From Rostrohypoxylon terebratum (lineage: Eukaryota > Ascomycota > Sordariomycetes > Xylariales > Hypoxylaceae), in NCBI GenBank assembly GCA_022497145.1, contig MU385919.1:1-64000 (forward strand): a stretch of DNA of 64,000 nt. The letters run 5' to 3'. Positions 44,833 to 56,352 of this stretch are shown in pieces (position 1 is the stretch's first letter; each line of letters begins with the position of its first letter). Under the pieces are notes generated by a model that had not been told where the DNA came from, ran no database searches, and saw only the letters and a list, made by a program, of their open reading frames with translations. The position numbers and the translations under genes were made by a program.

Positions 44833-46274
44833 ATGGATGCTCATGACGATGTACCAAATCTGGGACCCAACCTTATGGTTGGATTGTGGCTTTGTTGTTC
44901 GTTAGCCTGTGTATTCCTGTCCCTGCGTTTGTATGCCAAGTTCAAGCGACACATCTCGCTACAATACGACGACTATCTGCTCGTCGTCTCTTGGGTAAAT
45001 ACTTTTCTTTCTCCGACGTTGCTTGAAATCTCGCACTAACAACACCTCATATAGATCGTCCAATTAGTCTGCAACATTGTGGTCAGCATCAATGTATCGG
45101 TAGGATTCGGAAAGCACACGAAAGATGCAGTGGAGGAGTATGGACTCGGGAACCAGGTCGCCGTGACGCTGAGGGAAACGATAGTTGGGTTTCTTATGAC
45201 ATTGGCCATCTCGTGGAGCAAAACTTCCTTCGCAATTACGCTATTGCGTATCATGCAGGGGAAGATGAGAACGTTCCTCTGGGTAATAATCGTTTCCATG
45301 AACGTTTTGATGACGATTGGAGCGCTGTCTCTTTTTCTCCAGTGTTCCCCCGTGGCAAAGTCATGGAATGAAGCTATTCCGGGCGTCTGTGAACACGAGT
45401 TCAATATGGTTGCCGGCATGTTCTCTTCGGCATATTCGGCTTTGATGGATTTCGTACTTGCACTGCTTCCAGTAAGTGAACACCTGAAATCTCACAGGGC
45501 AACTTTACCTAGCTCTTCGGCTAGGGGTGTGGCTTTTCATTGGATATTCATGCCACTGTCATGGCTATTTCTGAAAGTTCTCTTATGGTTTCTCGCTGAC
45601 TTAATTCCTGTAGTGGCCAATTATCTGGCATCTTAGAATGAAAACCAAGGAGAGGGTTGGAATAGCCATCGCTATGAGCATGGGAATGTGGTGAGTGGCT
45701 ACCGGTCCTCGGGCTATTAATTTTTCAGGCACTGACTTTCTCAAGTGCCGGTGCGACTGCGATCGTGAAGTGCTATTATTTACAGAAACCTCACGGCGAG
45801 GATTTCTTTTGTAAGTTATCACTGTACCAATGATGACTCAAACATGTGGAATTCTCATATACAACAGATGAAGGAGGCAACCTGGTCATTTGGGGTAGCG
45901 CCGAAATAGCTACGACCATCATGGCTGCTTCTATCCCCGTACTTCGAGTGCTTGTACGCGATATAAGGGAATCAGTTGCTTGGGCCCGCGATACAGGATC
46001 AGTCAGAAGAGCGATAAAATCGTTAGGGCGTGGGCCAAGACGGACAAGTGGGCAGACACATTTTGCTGGCCAACAACCGCACATGCTGCGTTCTTCGAAC
46101 GATCACAAGAGCACTAAGTCAAACTTGAGCTGGACCGGCTCCAGAGGGATAACCAGAACCCAAGATGTTCATGTTAGTTTTGACAATCGTAATGACGTAC
46201 TATTTGATGATGAACCTGATCCTGATGGCTTCGGACACGATATGGATAGAATAGAACTCGGAAGGACCGCATAG
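44833..46274 (+). CDS. PTH11-like rhodopsin-domain membrane receptor, five exons
   Basis: 375 residues from exons 44833-44994, 45055-45471, 45614-45690, 45746-45810 and 45868-46274. The short third and fourth exons were placed by reading phase. They give WPIIWHLRMKTKERVGIAIA, then SMGMCAGATAIVKCYYL and HGEDFFYEGGNLVIWGSAE, all signature blocks of the fungal rhodopsin/PTH11-type domain. Seven membrane segments are visible, starting with LWLCCSLACVFLSLRLYAKF. SIPVLRVLVRD closes the last helix and about 110 polar residues form the cytosolic tail. The Cys-rich extracellular CFEM domain of PTH11 itself is absent. Members are thought to sense host or surface cues at the plasma membrane; the ligand is unknown. 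Confidence 0.86.
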
Positions 46275-46803
46275 CTTAGATAGGGTGATGATCTATTATC
46301 GGTTGAGACACCGAATTGACCTCATGATCGAAGAACTGATGTTGCGATATTGTGGAGCAGATCGATCAATGCCACGATCTATTCGTACCTTTTCCAATTA
46401 TACCACCTTGGACCCCCGAAAATATATCTGATAGCTCTGATTTAAGCTATTGACTCCGTGATCCGTAAACTGTAAAAAGTGAGGTTCTAGCCCCTGACAT
46501 CGAATGGCGGACGTTGAGGAGAGAAGGTGTAGGAAGTTTGTCTTGATTGGCTGCTCGGACTTCTCCAAACCATCGAAATGCTAGTGTTGCCAGCTGGTCA
46601 CAGGTGCCCCTCAAGAAAGCCACAACCACCCTGCCACCTTATCGATTGTCAGAAGTAAATTGTGGCGCGTATCGAGACGCGTTTGACTTGTGACAACTAC
46701 GTCAACATCAATTACAACTAAAGACAACATATAGTATTGGATTCGATGTAGGACGAGCTGTAGCTTTTTCAAGCTCAATTCATCAATCTGATCAGCCTCC
46801 AAC
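46275..46803. other. Intergenic, no gene seen
   Basis: About 530 bases between the receptor stop and the kinetochore gene start; no coding signal. Confidence 0.5.
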
Positions 46804-48975
46804 ATGGCTACTAGTAAGTGGGAACCTCAATTATCATGTAAGGCGTACTAATACCGGAGACTAGGCCGTGAGGAGCGCATGCAACAGCGCATGCGTGGGG
46901 CAGGGTATGTATCTTGTCGATATAACATTTGATATCTTATTTTCTAACATCTTGGCTTATAGACGTCATGAAGTCGCCGACGACTCCTTTGGCTTCGTCC
47001 TCCCTGGCCTTGAGGGGCCTCCTGCTCCCTCTTCGCCTCCGCCGCCCCCACAGTCCGCACCGCAATCCGTACCACGATCGGAACCCAACACTTCTGCGAA
47101 GCGACGACGATTGAGCACTGAAGCTGGCTCACCAACATCGCAGCCATCATCGAGTGCAACCAGATCATCAAGAAGAATATCTGCTCAGCGTAGCGAAAAT
47201 AGACCCGACCCTTATCATGCGATCCGAGAACCAAGTCCCGAAGAAGTGCCAGAACCTCCAACAGTCGACTCAGAGCCGCCGAACAGAGAAGAAACTCTAG
47301 ACGAGTCTTTGCCAGCAATCATACAAAATCATGTGTCTGATAGGGCTCCGGTGTCTCCGGTGTTTACGGGCGTCATAGACGAAGAGGTCACCGAAAGCCC
47401 AGCTGAAGCTCCAGGAAGCGGCCACAGACGTTCTATTAGAGTCCCTGAAAGCATTTCTCATAGCGCAAGACTATTAAGGACTATAACGGACGAAGATAAT
47501 AACGGCTTCACGGACGAGTTTACTGTATCATCACCTTTAGCACGTAAGAGTAGGGTTAGCGGTGCTACGCTAGGCGCGCCTTCGGCACGATCGACACGCA
47601 CGGCCACAAGGCCATCTGTGGCCTTCGCAGATGAGAATGGAGAAGATATAACGCCAGTTGCTCTTGGTCGGCCTTTGCGGAGGAGCGATGCTTCGGCGAC
47701 CACCGCATCTACACGCTCCACACGAAGCCAATCCCAATTCAGAGTTAACACCCCTAATCTGGCGGATGCGCTATCTTCACCCCCCGAGGCTGCAGGTACT
47801 GCTAGTCCCAAGAAACCTATGCTGAGGAGGAAGAAGTCCCCTCCAAAGCCACCCGGACCAGTGCAAGAGATTGAGGAGGAGGCCCAGGAGGAAATTGAAG
47901 AGGGAGTGGAAGAAGCGGAGCCCGATAACGACGAGCCTGCTGAAGAAATCGATGTTCAAACAGCTGCCCGAAAAATTGGTCGAAAACGCCCACGGGCTAG
48001 TCTACCTCAAGAAGGATCGCTGGAGTTGCATAGTCAACCCGCCGAGGAGAGCCGTCCAAGAAAGAAAAGCAGGCAACAAAGGGTGCGAGATAGCCCAGCA
48101 ATACAATCACATCCCAAACCCCCCAAAACCAAGAAGAACAAGGCAGCTACGAGAAGACGAAGTGAGGGCGAACCAATTCCCATTATTGTGCAGAGATACA
48201 CGAAACGAACACGCCGAAACGAAAATGATACCGACGCAGACATCCTCAATGCCGAGATTCCATTTTCCAACCGTGGCGGTGTCAATGTGATCGATGTGCT
48301 TTCGCAAGTATGCGACGAAGTCATCGAATCGAGTTTGGAGAAGCTGCATGAGGCGGCCGTCAATGCGAAGGACGCGCCGACGAGAAGAGAATATAGGACC
48401 AAATTACGAGCGCTAGAAGCATTTCAACAGGAGCTACGAACGAGGCTTCTTGAGCACGTGAGTTATGGTAATAGAAGGTCGTTACCAACACTAGCTGATA
48501 TCGATATCTAGACTATTGCTCTCGACACTATGCACGCGCTTAAGAAGCGAGTGCGGTCAGTTCAAAAAGAGAAGCTCACGCTACGAACAGATATAATGCG
48601 GATCCGCGCGGAGAGAGAGCAAGTAGCCCTCAAGATGGATGCTGTGAGAATTCGCCATGAGGCGGCAAACAGGGAATCACTGGTATGCTTCTTTTCGGTT
48701 AGAAGTCTAATGCATTGTGGCTAACACCGTACTAGCACCAACTGGGACTTTCCTCTGCGATGGACGATATTGAACTAGCTATCGAGAACGGGAGATCGGC
48801 CCCGGACCTGAATCCGAAAGAACAGAAGAAAGCCGAATTGGCCAATTTGGAGTTGTTGATTTCGAGAGTGGTCGGCCAGGCGAGTGTTGCTAGTGACGGC
48901 GGGGGAAATCTGAAGCAGGTCAAAGATTTCAATACCTTCCTCGAACGGACGGCGGCGGTTCTTGAGCGAAGATGA
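46804..48975 (+). CDS. ame1: Inner kinetochore protein Ame1/CENP-U-like, five exons
   Basis: 651 residues from exons 46804-46813, 46865-46904, 46963-48457, 48512-48682 and 48736-48975. Two tiny first exons produce MATSREERMQQRMRGAGRHE followed by VADDSFGFVLPG, a start typical of the fungal Ame1/Mis17 group. The long third exon is disordered, basic and Ser/Pro-rich with AT-hook-like runs (GRKRPRASL, RPRKKSRQQ). The conserved C-terminal part begins GGVNVIDVLSQVCDEVIE and continues as coiled coil (REYRTKLRALEAFQQELRT, HALKKRVRSVQKEKL, RIRAEREQVALKMDAVRI). CENP-U/Ame1 pairs with CENP-Q/Okp1 in the COMA complex that links centromeric nucleosomes to the outer kinetochore. The assignment rests on the C-terminal half and the N-terminal signature. 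Confidence 0.8.
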
Positions 48976-49170
48976 ACAGATGGGGTAAAGGTAACTGATC
49001 GGCCCAGATAGTACTACGCCCTGTATTATAGCAGAAAGCTACTGGGTAGATAGTGATACCATGGGGTCAACCTCTCCGAGTTGGGATTTATCGTCAAGAC
49101 ATGGCCCAATATTATCACCATAACCAGAAGTGTCTTTCTAGGATCGTTCTTCAACCTTGGCTGAAGCTAG
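48976..49170. other. 3' region of the kinetochore gene
   Basis: No gene; probably 3' untranslated sequence. Confidence 0.4.
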
Positions 49171-49885
49171 CTAGTCAATTACTGTGAAATCCTTCAACAC
49201 CCACTCAAGCAGCCATGCAGCGGCGTCCTGCGCGTCATCAAGAATAAGACGGCCTATATCGATCTAGCGAAAGCAGGTGTTAGACTGCAAGTTTTACGAC
49301 TAAAGAGAGAACCCAGACAGCACGTGCCAAATTGCGGGGAATTATGTTCATGTCCGTTCATCGCTCTCAGCCTTGGGGCTTGGCAGCGAGCCAGATTTTC
49401 CTCTGCCTTGGTACAATAGTGGTGATGATAGTCTCATCAATGACAAGAATGGCTGTAAACGCCGAGCCATTGTGCTTTTCTCTACATACAATCGCGTAAG
49501 AAACATAGTCACGTAAAATCAAAACATGTCTTCCCGATGCTTGAGTAGAAACGCGTTCAAAGTCATTCCTTCTTTATTGATGTAGCTCTCACTTCAAATG
49601 CATGTCTCCCACCGTTACTGCAGACGTTGAAAATGCGGTCGAACTTCCCCATATAAAGTCTCATTAAATTTGGATCACGCCGTGCGGCGGAACAGCAATA
49701 GGTCCCAATTCCAACGCCTTGCAAGCTCTTGGCAACCTGAACATAGGCAGATGTAATAGCCAACCTCTGCTGAATGGCAGCTGTATGGGGCAGCCGTGAC
49801 CGCAAATCGACTGATAATTACGGTTCACATAGGAGGCAGCAGCAATCATCTTCCGTATCCAAAATTCGAGCCACCTTCTTTTCAT
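49171..49885 (-). pseudogene. Possible broken gene of unknown function
   Basis: Several minus-strand pieces read like protein but do not join cleanly. Piece one (to 49563) has ARRDPNLMRLYMGKFDRIFN and GGRHAFEVRATSIKKE. Piece two, one frame over (49572-49367), has FERVSTQASGRHVLILRDY and AFTAILVIDETIITTIVPRQ. Piece three ends RLILDDAQDAAAWLLEWVLK before a stop at 49171. The switch from piece one to two occurs at an AAAGAAGGA run and no splice pair was found, so a frameshift is likely. No family is recognised. An alternative is a gene with introns I could not resolve. Confidence 0.35.
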
Positions 49886-50021
49886 TTCATTTCATAGTCT
49901 CTCCTTACTCTTCTTTGCAAATATTCTCCTTTGTTCATTAACTATTATTATTTACTCTTAACCGACCGACCTATTCCTATCGTCACATATCGTTGAGGCG
50001 AATTTCCCACCGACCGACGAC

Positions 50022-50828
50022 ATGGCGAAACACAATTACCCGTACAAGAAGAGCGTCACCATCTTTGTCTGGACCGTCCAATTCATCGGCTGCATCATCC
50101 TTCTAGCAGCATCGGCATGGATAATATGGGCTTTTGTATCTGAAAAGGAGCCTCCCAATTTTAGGCGATGGCGTACAGTCCTCACGTGAGTATTTTTCGT
50201 CCCGGACGAGGAAAATAAGGGAAAGGGGCCAGGTAATAATGGAAATGATGAGCGCCAGCTAACGTCGAAACTCAACTGTAGCGCTGCTGCTGGCCTCCAA
50301 ATAGCCTTGGTGGCCGTGAATATTGCCATGAACATAGCCGAGATCGTCCTCATTGCGAGGAAGCGAATGCCACCGTCACTATTCCTGACGAACGCGATTA
50401 TAAAGACGGCGATTTGGGGTATCCTCTTCATATTGAACGTCATTGCGATATCGGTGATCGCCGTAGTCATGGATCTGATTCTCTTGTATGCACCACCTAC
50501 CGTAGACATAACCAGATGAGTTGGAATATAGCTGACACCTACGTATAGTTTGACGGGCATGGTCCAACTCGTGCACGCGGTCATTATATTCCACCGCATG
50601 CGTCAGGGCATGTACGAAGGTCTTCAATATCGTACCACGAACCCGGTCGACCCTATGTCGGGCATGGCCGTCGGCGCGGAAACAGGATCGAGTTTATACC
50701 ACGAGGACGTAGTCACCGAGTATAAGTCGCCGTTGGCGGAGCCGGCGGAGTACGGAAACATGACCTTGGCTTACTCCCCGCGTAATAGCAGCCCCTTGTA
50801 CGAGGTAGATAACCGGGGCCGGGGTTAG
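50022..50828 (+). CDS. Four-TM membrane protein, three exons
   Basis: 215 residues from exons 50022-50185, 50282-50485 and 50549-50828 (introns 96 and 63 bp, phases match). Four hydrophobic segments are visible: TIFVWTVQFIGCIILLAA, GLQIALVAVNIAMNIAEIVL, IIKTAIWGILFILNVIAISV and LTGMVQLVHAVIIFH. After them comes a cytosolic tail of about 75 residues with YHEDVV, TEYKSP and a tyrosine-containing end. Topology resembles MARVEL-like fungal plasma-membrane proteins, but no diagnostic motif is present and the function is unknown. The start codon follows a long pyrimidine-rich leader (49900-50020), as in well-expressed fungal genes. Confidence 0.75.
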
Positions 50829-53321
50829 GAATCCTCGACGGAGACTTGTAATTGTTACAACGGGTGTTGAATGTTAACCAGTCCCGTCGCCGTGTGGAAG
50901 GATTGCAATGCGTCGAAGGGGGTGGAGGGAAAGAATCGCGTAGGTTCGGGTCTGACCCTTGGTACTTCTTCGTGAATATTATTTCTTGCTCGGGGGAAGA
51001 CGAGGGCATCGAAGGCGGTTAAGAGGATTGTCGATAGCAATTAATACTGTACCTCGCGTACATCGTGCATCGTGTACATCGCAAGAGATGGGGGCTCACC
51101 TAAGCCCTTATAACTGACCGCAGCTCTTCGTGTAATCCGAGTACGAAGTGTGTTCTCTCATACGTCAGTGATAATCATTCTACCATGTCGGATGCTGGTA
51201 AGATCATCGCTGATGGGAGCAGTTGTGATGATAATATTAATGATATGGATATTCCTGGTAGAAATGTGTAAGCCTGCACAAGATTCCAGGCAGTCTGGCA
51301 GTCAAAGTCCGGATTATGTAATTGGGGCTTAGCATTGTGCTTGTACCTACGTACTCCAAGCAATTTGATAGCCCGAGTTTAGCCGATACGGAATTCGGCA
51401 AGAAGGAGACAGAGACTCCACGTGGTCTAAGCGGACCAAACATCTGGGGCTTGTGCTACATTGCTACTAAGCTGCTAAGCTTCCCAAGAGTTCTTGTCCA
51501 AAGCTTGTGTTCGGGAAGCTACCATACTGGTCCTAAAAAAGGAAGGGAATTGCACTTTGATATTAAAAGGACCTCTAGCCGTCAGATCTAGCCCTACAAC
51601 AGCCAAGTGCTAGAATCTAGCAGTTCTAGCCTTTTCGCCAACTTCCGTGTTGATATAGATCGACATAAAGAATCACCTAGACAGCTCGAATTGCCGGAAC
51701 TTACCTAAGCTATCGGAACAGTGCATAAACATCCAAATATTAACGTACGACGTCGGGCTTGTTATTCGTTGGTTGGTACTGTTATAGGTACCAGGTACAT
51801 ATCACGGAGTGGTGGGAGTGACACGGGGTATTGTTAGTATGTTTCATACGGACGGACAACAACAAGATTTGCGATCAAGGAGGGCATAGCCACTTTACTC
51901 TGCACCTTTCTGTCGATATATGATCTTCCCAATTGATTGAGTACCATCCATAATCATACGTTGTTACATCCGCGGTAAAAAAAAAAAAAAAAACCAAAAA
52001 AAAACCAAAGCTCAAGATATACTATCAATTGAAGGCCCAAGGCCTGTAAGTCCCCGTAGGGCTATGCTGTGTGTGCCTACATATGCCGCGTACCGCTTTA
52101 AGACTATTCGTATCTGATATTATGATATTATGAGCGCTTAGATGGAAGGGGATTGACCGACAGATACTAGGTACATATATACGATAGATCATGATTTTTT
52201 TCAGCTATGGATGGATCTAAAACCGCCGGCTCTAGAGTAAAGCACTGCTGCTGCATATGGTATTTCCCGTATTAATCATTATTGTGGTAGGATGATTGGC
52301 TAGCTGCAAGTCCCAACCCCATCTTAGACCTCCACTCTCATGTCTCTCATGTAGGTACTATGTAACTAAAGTAGTATCGTATCGTACATAGTAAGTATCC
52401 TGCATTAGAACGACGTACGGGTATGAATACTAATAGAGTATTAAGAAAGGGCGCCACAATTTAGTCGCAAGCAGCTTACGACTTGGGATGATGACCACCA
52501 ACGGATAGCTTCTTTTAGACACGTAAAAAACAGTTTACACTGTGAATCAAGAGTCTCTGACAACGTCAACATTGGATCCCTACTAGACTTCAATGGATAT
52601 CCATAGTATTAATTGATAGACGTGGAGCTTGCAATACATATGGCAATCACATTGACACTACGTAATTGCCAGTGCCAGGTAGGATGTGAGACAGGTACTA
52701 GGTACCATTGACAACAATCATGGGGGATCTTCAAATCCCAATGGGTCCTTCCCAAACAACCTTTGATAACAAGCCTTTTACAAGCTTTGTGGCTTGCAGT
52801 AGGTTGGGGGACTGTCCGGTGCTGTTTCCAATTGAATCTATTATGGATTGAAGACCAGGGTTCCATACAAGCCCTTACACCTTTCCCTAGTACTTTCCCT
52901 TACCAGGCAAGCTCCTGTCCCCTAAAAAACCTGTTAAGGTTCTGGGCTCTGGGGTCAGGTATTCCCCTGTTTACGATTACCTAGGTTACTCGCACCCCCC
53001 CAAGCCCCCAAGTCCCCAGAAGGACACAAGGGCACAAGGGCAGTCGACAATCACGATAGAGATTGGACGATTGGACTGTAGGAAGGTAGGATGGATGTGC
53101 ATTTGGGCTGCCTCCCATTAAATCCTGCCGTTATATCCGCCGAATAGATAAAGAGATCCCTCCCCCTCTCCAACACCTCTCACACACAATCAATAGAAGT
53201 CATCCTCACCGCTCTTGTCTTCCCACTCGTATTTCACTCGCCATAGTCGCCCATTTCAGACTCTCGTCCAAGTCGTTCTCTTCGTAACCTAAACGAAAAC
53301 ACAATCCCTCAATCTATCAAA
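50829..53321. other. Long intergenic region, no gene seen
   Basis: About 2.5 kb. An A17 tract followed by CC and A9 lies at 51977-52004, and ATCGTG/TACATCG microrepeats lie near 51060. The last 200 bases (53150-53320) are rich in C and T, consistent with the promoter and leader of the small cysteine-tailed gene. Short frames elsewhere are not convincing. Confidence 0.5.
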
Positions 53322-53592
53322 ATGCCTGCCCCTCAAGAGCCCCAGCAGCAAGCTCCCATGGAGATGACCTCCAACACCGGCATCGTTACTCAGCAGCCTG
53401 TAAGTAATTCCCTCTGCCAAGACGCTGTATGCATAAGCAGCAAAACAGCAAAATAGCGCGAGTATCCTAATTGACACTGTCGTTACACAGTCCACTGAAC
53501 CCCAACCCGACATGGGCAACCTCCGTGGTGGTGAGGAAGCCGGCTGCGAGATCTGCTGTGGTCTCTGCGCCTGCGACGAGGGTTGCTGCTAA
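53322..53592 (+). CDS. Small cysteine-tailed protein, two exons
   Basis: 59 residues from exons 53322-53399 and 53491-53592 (91-bp intron, GTAAGT donor, phase 0). The N-terminal half is Gln/Pro-rich and polar (MPAPQEPQQQAPMEMTSNTG). After QPDMGNLRGGEEAG it ends with CEICCGLCACDEGCC, seven cysteines in fifteen residues. No signal peptide. The composition fits either the small CYSTM-type cysteine-rich stress proteins, although the terminal segment is short for a membrane span, or a metal-binding, metallothionein-like peptide. Palmitoylation of the Cys cluster is another option. The pyrimidine-rich leader and clean intron suggest a well-expressed gene. Confidence 0.72.
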
Positions 53593-54718
53593 ACGCAGTC
53601 TCCCATTAATGACACATCTCCAAAGCTATCGCTTTGAACTGATCCGGTGCTGTGGAACGACCACCACGCTACATCGTCTCATCGCCATACTCATCGCACA
53701 AACAACGTACGGCTTATACCCCGCATTCCATTACCATACGTTGCACAGGCGCTTGGCAATAACGCGGTATCCGGAATCAATTATGTGACCATGGGTAGTG
53801 AATGGAGGACGAAATGAGTTTATGTCTTTTCAAGTCAAAGTAGTGGGGATTGCTTTCGGTCGATAGAAATCGTTGAACAAAATACCTACCATATACTTTT
53901 TTTCCAACCAATGATTGCCGGTTCCCTAGCCGTTCTCGATATTGCGTGTGCCAAGACGATGTTGAGTGCTCAAACAATGAACTGGCTTTCCGGTGTTTGT
54001 CATCGCCAGCTACCAGGACATTGTGCCAGGCCTTTCTCTTCGATTCAGAAGATGCTACCAATGACAATTACATTGAAAAGGATGAGATGAAGTCAAGAAT
54101 GGGTTCTCATTCCGGGTCGAACTTGTCGAAATAAGCATTTGACCAAGACTTGGCGATCTCTTGGCGGCGCATCCCAAGTGCTGTCAAACGGGACCCTGAT
54201 TTCGCCATCATCCTTTCATAGGATGCATCGTAGACACCTAAAGCCTAAAGGTAAGCTATTCCGCTGATCCTCTGGGGAGCGACGGGATTGGGAAAGTCGG
54301 GGAAGCACAATTGACACGATTCATTCGCCCAATGTTACACCATTTCCTTCGTCGAATAGCTCATCTGAAATAACCTTGCGTCGCCACGAGGATACCACGT
54401 TTTCTCTCTTTGTAGTATTTTACTTTCTATTATTAGTTTCTCTGTATTCGGCCAAAGACCAAGAACTATAAGAGATTCTATGTATTTTTGATGGATTTTA
54501 TCTGTCATGATTGCTATGAATACCTATCGCATTAGGTGTTCTGATGTACATAGCGTGGACCCAGCCTTGAAGCTGTAAAGCGACCTTGCGAAGGATTTTA
54601 ACCGGCGGTGTGAGCTGAATCAAACTCAACCAATCAAACACGATTTCGCTAGTAATTTATATATAAACGCCCACTATAAAACATCGCAGCATCCAATCAA
54701 TGAGACCAACTTAGAAAT
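53593..54718. other. Intergenic, 3' region of cysteine-tailed gene
   Basis: About 1.1 kb with no supported gene; AT-rich DNA just before the tRNA includes TATATATAAACG and CTATAAAA (54656-54680), possible TATA-like elements for the tRNA. Confidence 0.45.
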
Positions 54719-54831
54719 GGTTTCCTGGTGTAATGGCTAGCACTGCGGATTCTGACCTGTCTCTTCCAAGCGCCCCTTGTTTGAGTTGAGTGATATTTCC
54801 GCCAATCTGGGTTCGATTCCCAGGGAGACCT
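54719..54831 (+). tRNA. tRNA-Gln (CUG) with 41-nt intron
   Basis: Acceptor stem GGTTTCC (54719-54725) pairs with GGAGACC (54824-54830), followed by discriminator T. The D-arm contains TGGTGTAATGGCTAGCA. The anticodon stem GCGGA (54745-54749) pairs with TCCGC (54798-54802), and the loop holds anticodon CTG (54752-54754) then A. An intron of about 41 nt (54756-54796) follows position 37, the standard eukaryotic place. The T-arm is CTGGG TTCGATT CCCAG. T-rich sequence follows for Pol III termination. Confidence 0.93.
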
Positions 54832-54849
54832 TATTTATTTGTTTTTTTG
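54832..54849 (+). terminator. Pol III T-rich terminator
   Basis: TTATTTATTTG then a run of seven T directly after the tRNA-Gln gene. Confidence 0.7.
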
Positions 54850-55297
54850 AGTGAATTCTTTGAGTTTCATATGGATTCATTTTGTCACTGATTTTCTTTC
54901 CTTTCCCATCTTTCTTTTTGTGTGTTGGTCAGGTGGTCTTTTTAGAAGGAAAAAGAAAGGAACGCCAAGCCCCGAGATTGAGTGAGTTGCGATGGCTAAA
55001 CCACATGAACGGATAGTAGGCAGAACATGAAGATGCCAAACCCCTATTTCATCAATTTGACATATTTCATTCAATTGCTAGGTAGAGTTTCTTCATCCTA
55101 TAAGACTATTCGTAGTATACATAAATGCTCTGTACCGAGTATGATACAATCGCATCCTGCAAATGCGACCGGATGAAGCTATCATATATTATTTATTCCT
55201 TCCTCAATCATCCATCCATCGTGAGCTTCATGTCCAGGCAAGTATAAAGTATTTAAGTATGCTTAATGTAGCAGAGTCAAGAAGTCTAGGACGTCTC
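54850..55297. other. Intergenic, no gene seen
   Basis: About 450 bases, AT-rich, between the tRNA and the twin-CX9C gene. Confidence 0.5.
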
Positions 55298-56352
55298 TTA
55301 TTTTTGGGGTTTATCTCCGCCCTCGCTATCATCAAAACCACTGCCGCGGAATGGCCCGCTCAACTTATCCCACATCGTCTCCTCGCCTCTCTCCTTTCGC
55401 AGCTTCCTATCCAAATCCTGCTTCCTCCACAGCCCCTCAACTTGCGCTGCGACTTCTGACTTCGCGCGCCACTCGCCTCTGATGGCTTCCTCTTCCGCGG
55501 CCCTGTCTTGCTCGGGCACCTTCTTCAGCCGCTCCATAAGCATCTCTTGCTGTTCTGCCGTCAACTCTTCGTGTTGTTCTCGTGGAGGTAGCTGGTTTAT
55601 GCGCGATACAAGCGGCGGGAACTTGGGTACCGGGCGACCTTCTAGTTTGGCGGCCGCGATTTCGGCTTCCTGAGCGAGCATGCGTTGGTATAGCGCGTCG
55701 GCGTGTATTTGGATGTCTTCCTCGACTTCGGGGGAGCGATTGTAGGTGGATAGGTAGCCGAGGGCTTTCAGTAGTCTCTGCGATGCATATAGTCAGATCA
55801 ACCATACTCCACTATGTTTGTAGACGCGGAGATTCAAGGAGAAGCACCCACAGTTTGCATAAGGTAGCATCTCTCAAACTTCTTGATCTGGTCGCGACAC
55901 ATGGTCATGCGCTCCGTGATGGTCGGATTGCCCATGCATTTTCGCCAATCGACCTGCTCCAGTGCGCAGTTCTCCAGCGCAGCCTTCCCGATCTGGCTCT
56001 TGCGCTCCTTGTACCCCTCCAACACATCCATCAGCTTCTCGTGGTCGCTCTTAGTCTCGGCCTCGACCTCGGCGAGCGGCCGGTACGTCTTCCAGATGTG
56101 CGCATACCGTCCATCTTGGAATTGACTCTGTGGTGGGACTACCGGGGCATCTCGTTTCGCATCCTCGGCTTCATCTTGTATTTGCTTTTGTTTTTGCCTA
56201 GCTTCTTGGGCAGCGGCGGCTTCTTGCTTCTGTTGCGCGGGGCTGTACTTCACGGGCGATTCCTTCTCGAGGAATTCCCGGAGCTTGGGGTCGAGCGAGC
56301 GCAGAGGGTCGTCGGTCGTGTTCGACGACCATAGACTGTTCCACCAGCCCAT
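55298..56352 (-). CDS. Twin-CX9C (CHCH) protein, probably mitochondrial, two exons
   Basis: 326 residues from exons 56352-55852 and 55777-55298 (74-bp intron, phase 0). Starts MGWWNSLWSS. A charged coiled region (QQKQEAAAAQEARQKQKQ) precedes two CX9C motifs, CALEQVDWRKC and CRDQIKKFERC, about 12 residues apart, forming a helical-hairpin CHCH fold. Such proteins are usually oxidatively folded in the mitochondrial intermembrane space and act in respiratory complex assembly or membrane organisation. The C-terminal half is charged and helical (KLEGRPVPKFPPL, EEEAIRGEWRAKSEV) and ends with a polar tail. The exact orthologue is not recognised. The length exceeds that of small CHCH assembly factors, and no presequence is evident. 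Confidence 0.82.

Noticed and set aside
55582..56334. 250-residue plus-strand open frame
   Set aside because: Antisense shadow of the twin-CX9C gene, which has clear cysteine motifs and a clean intron on the other strand.
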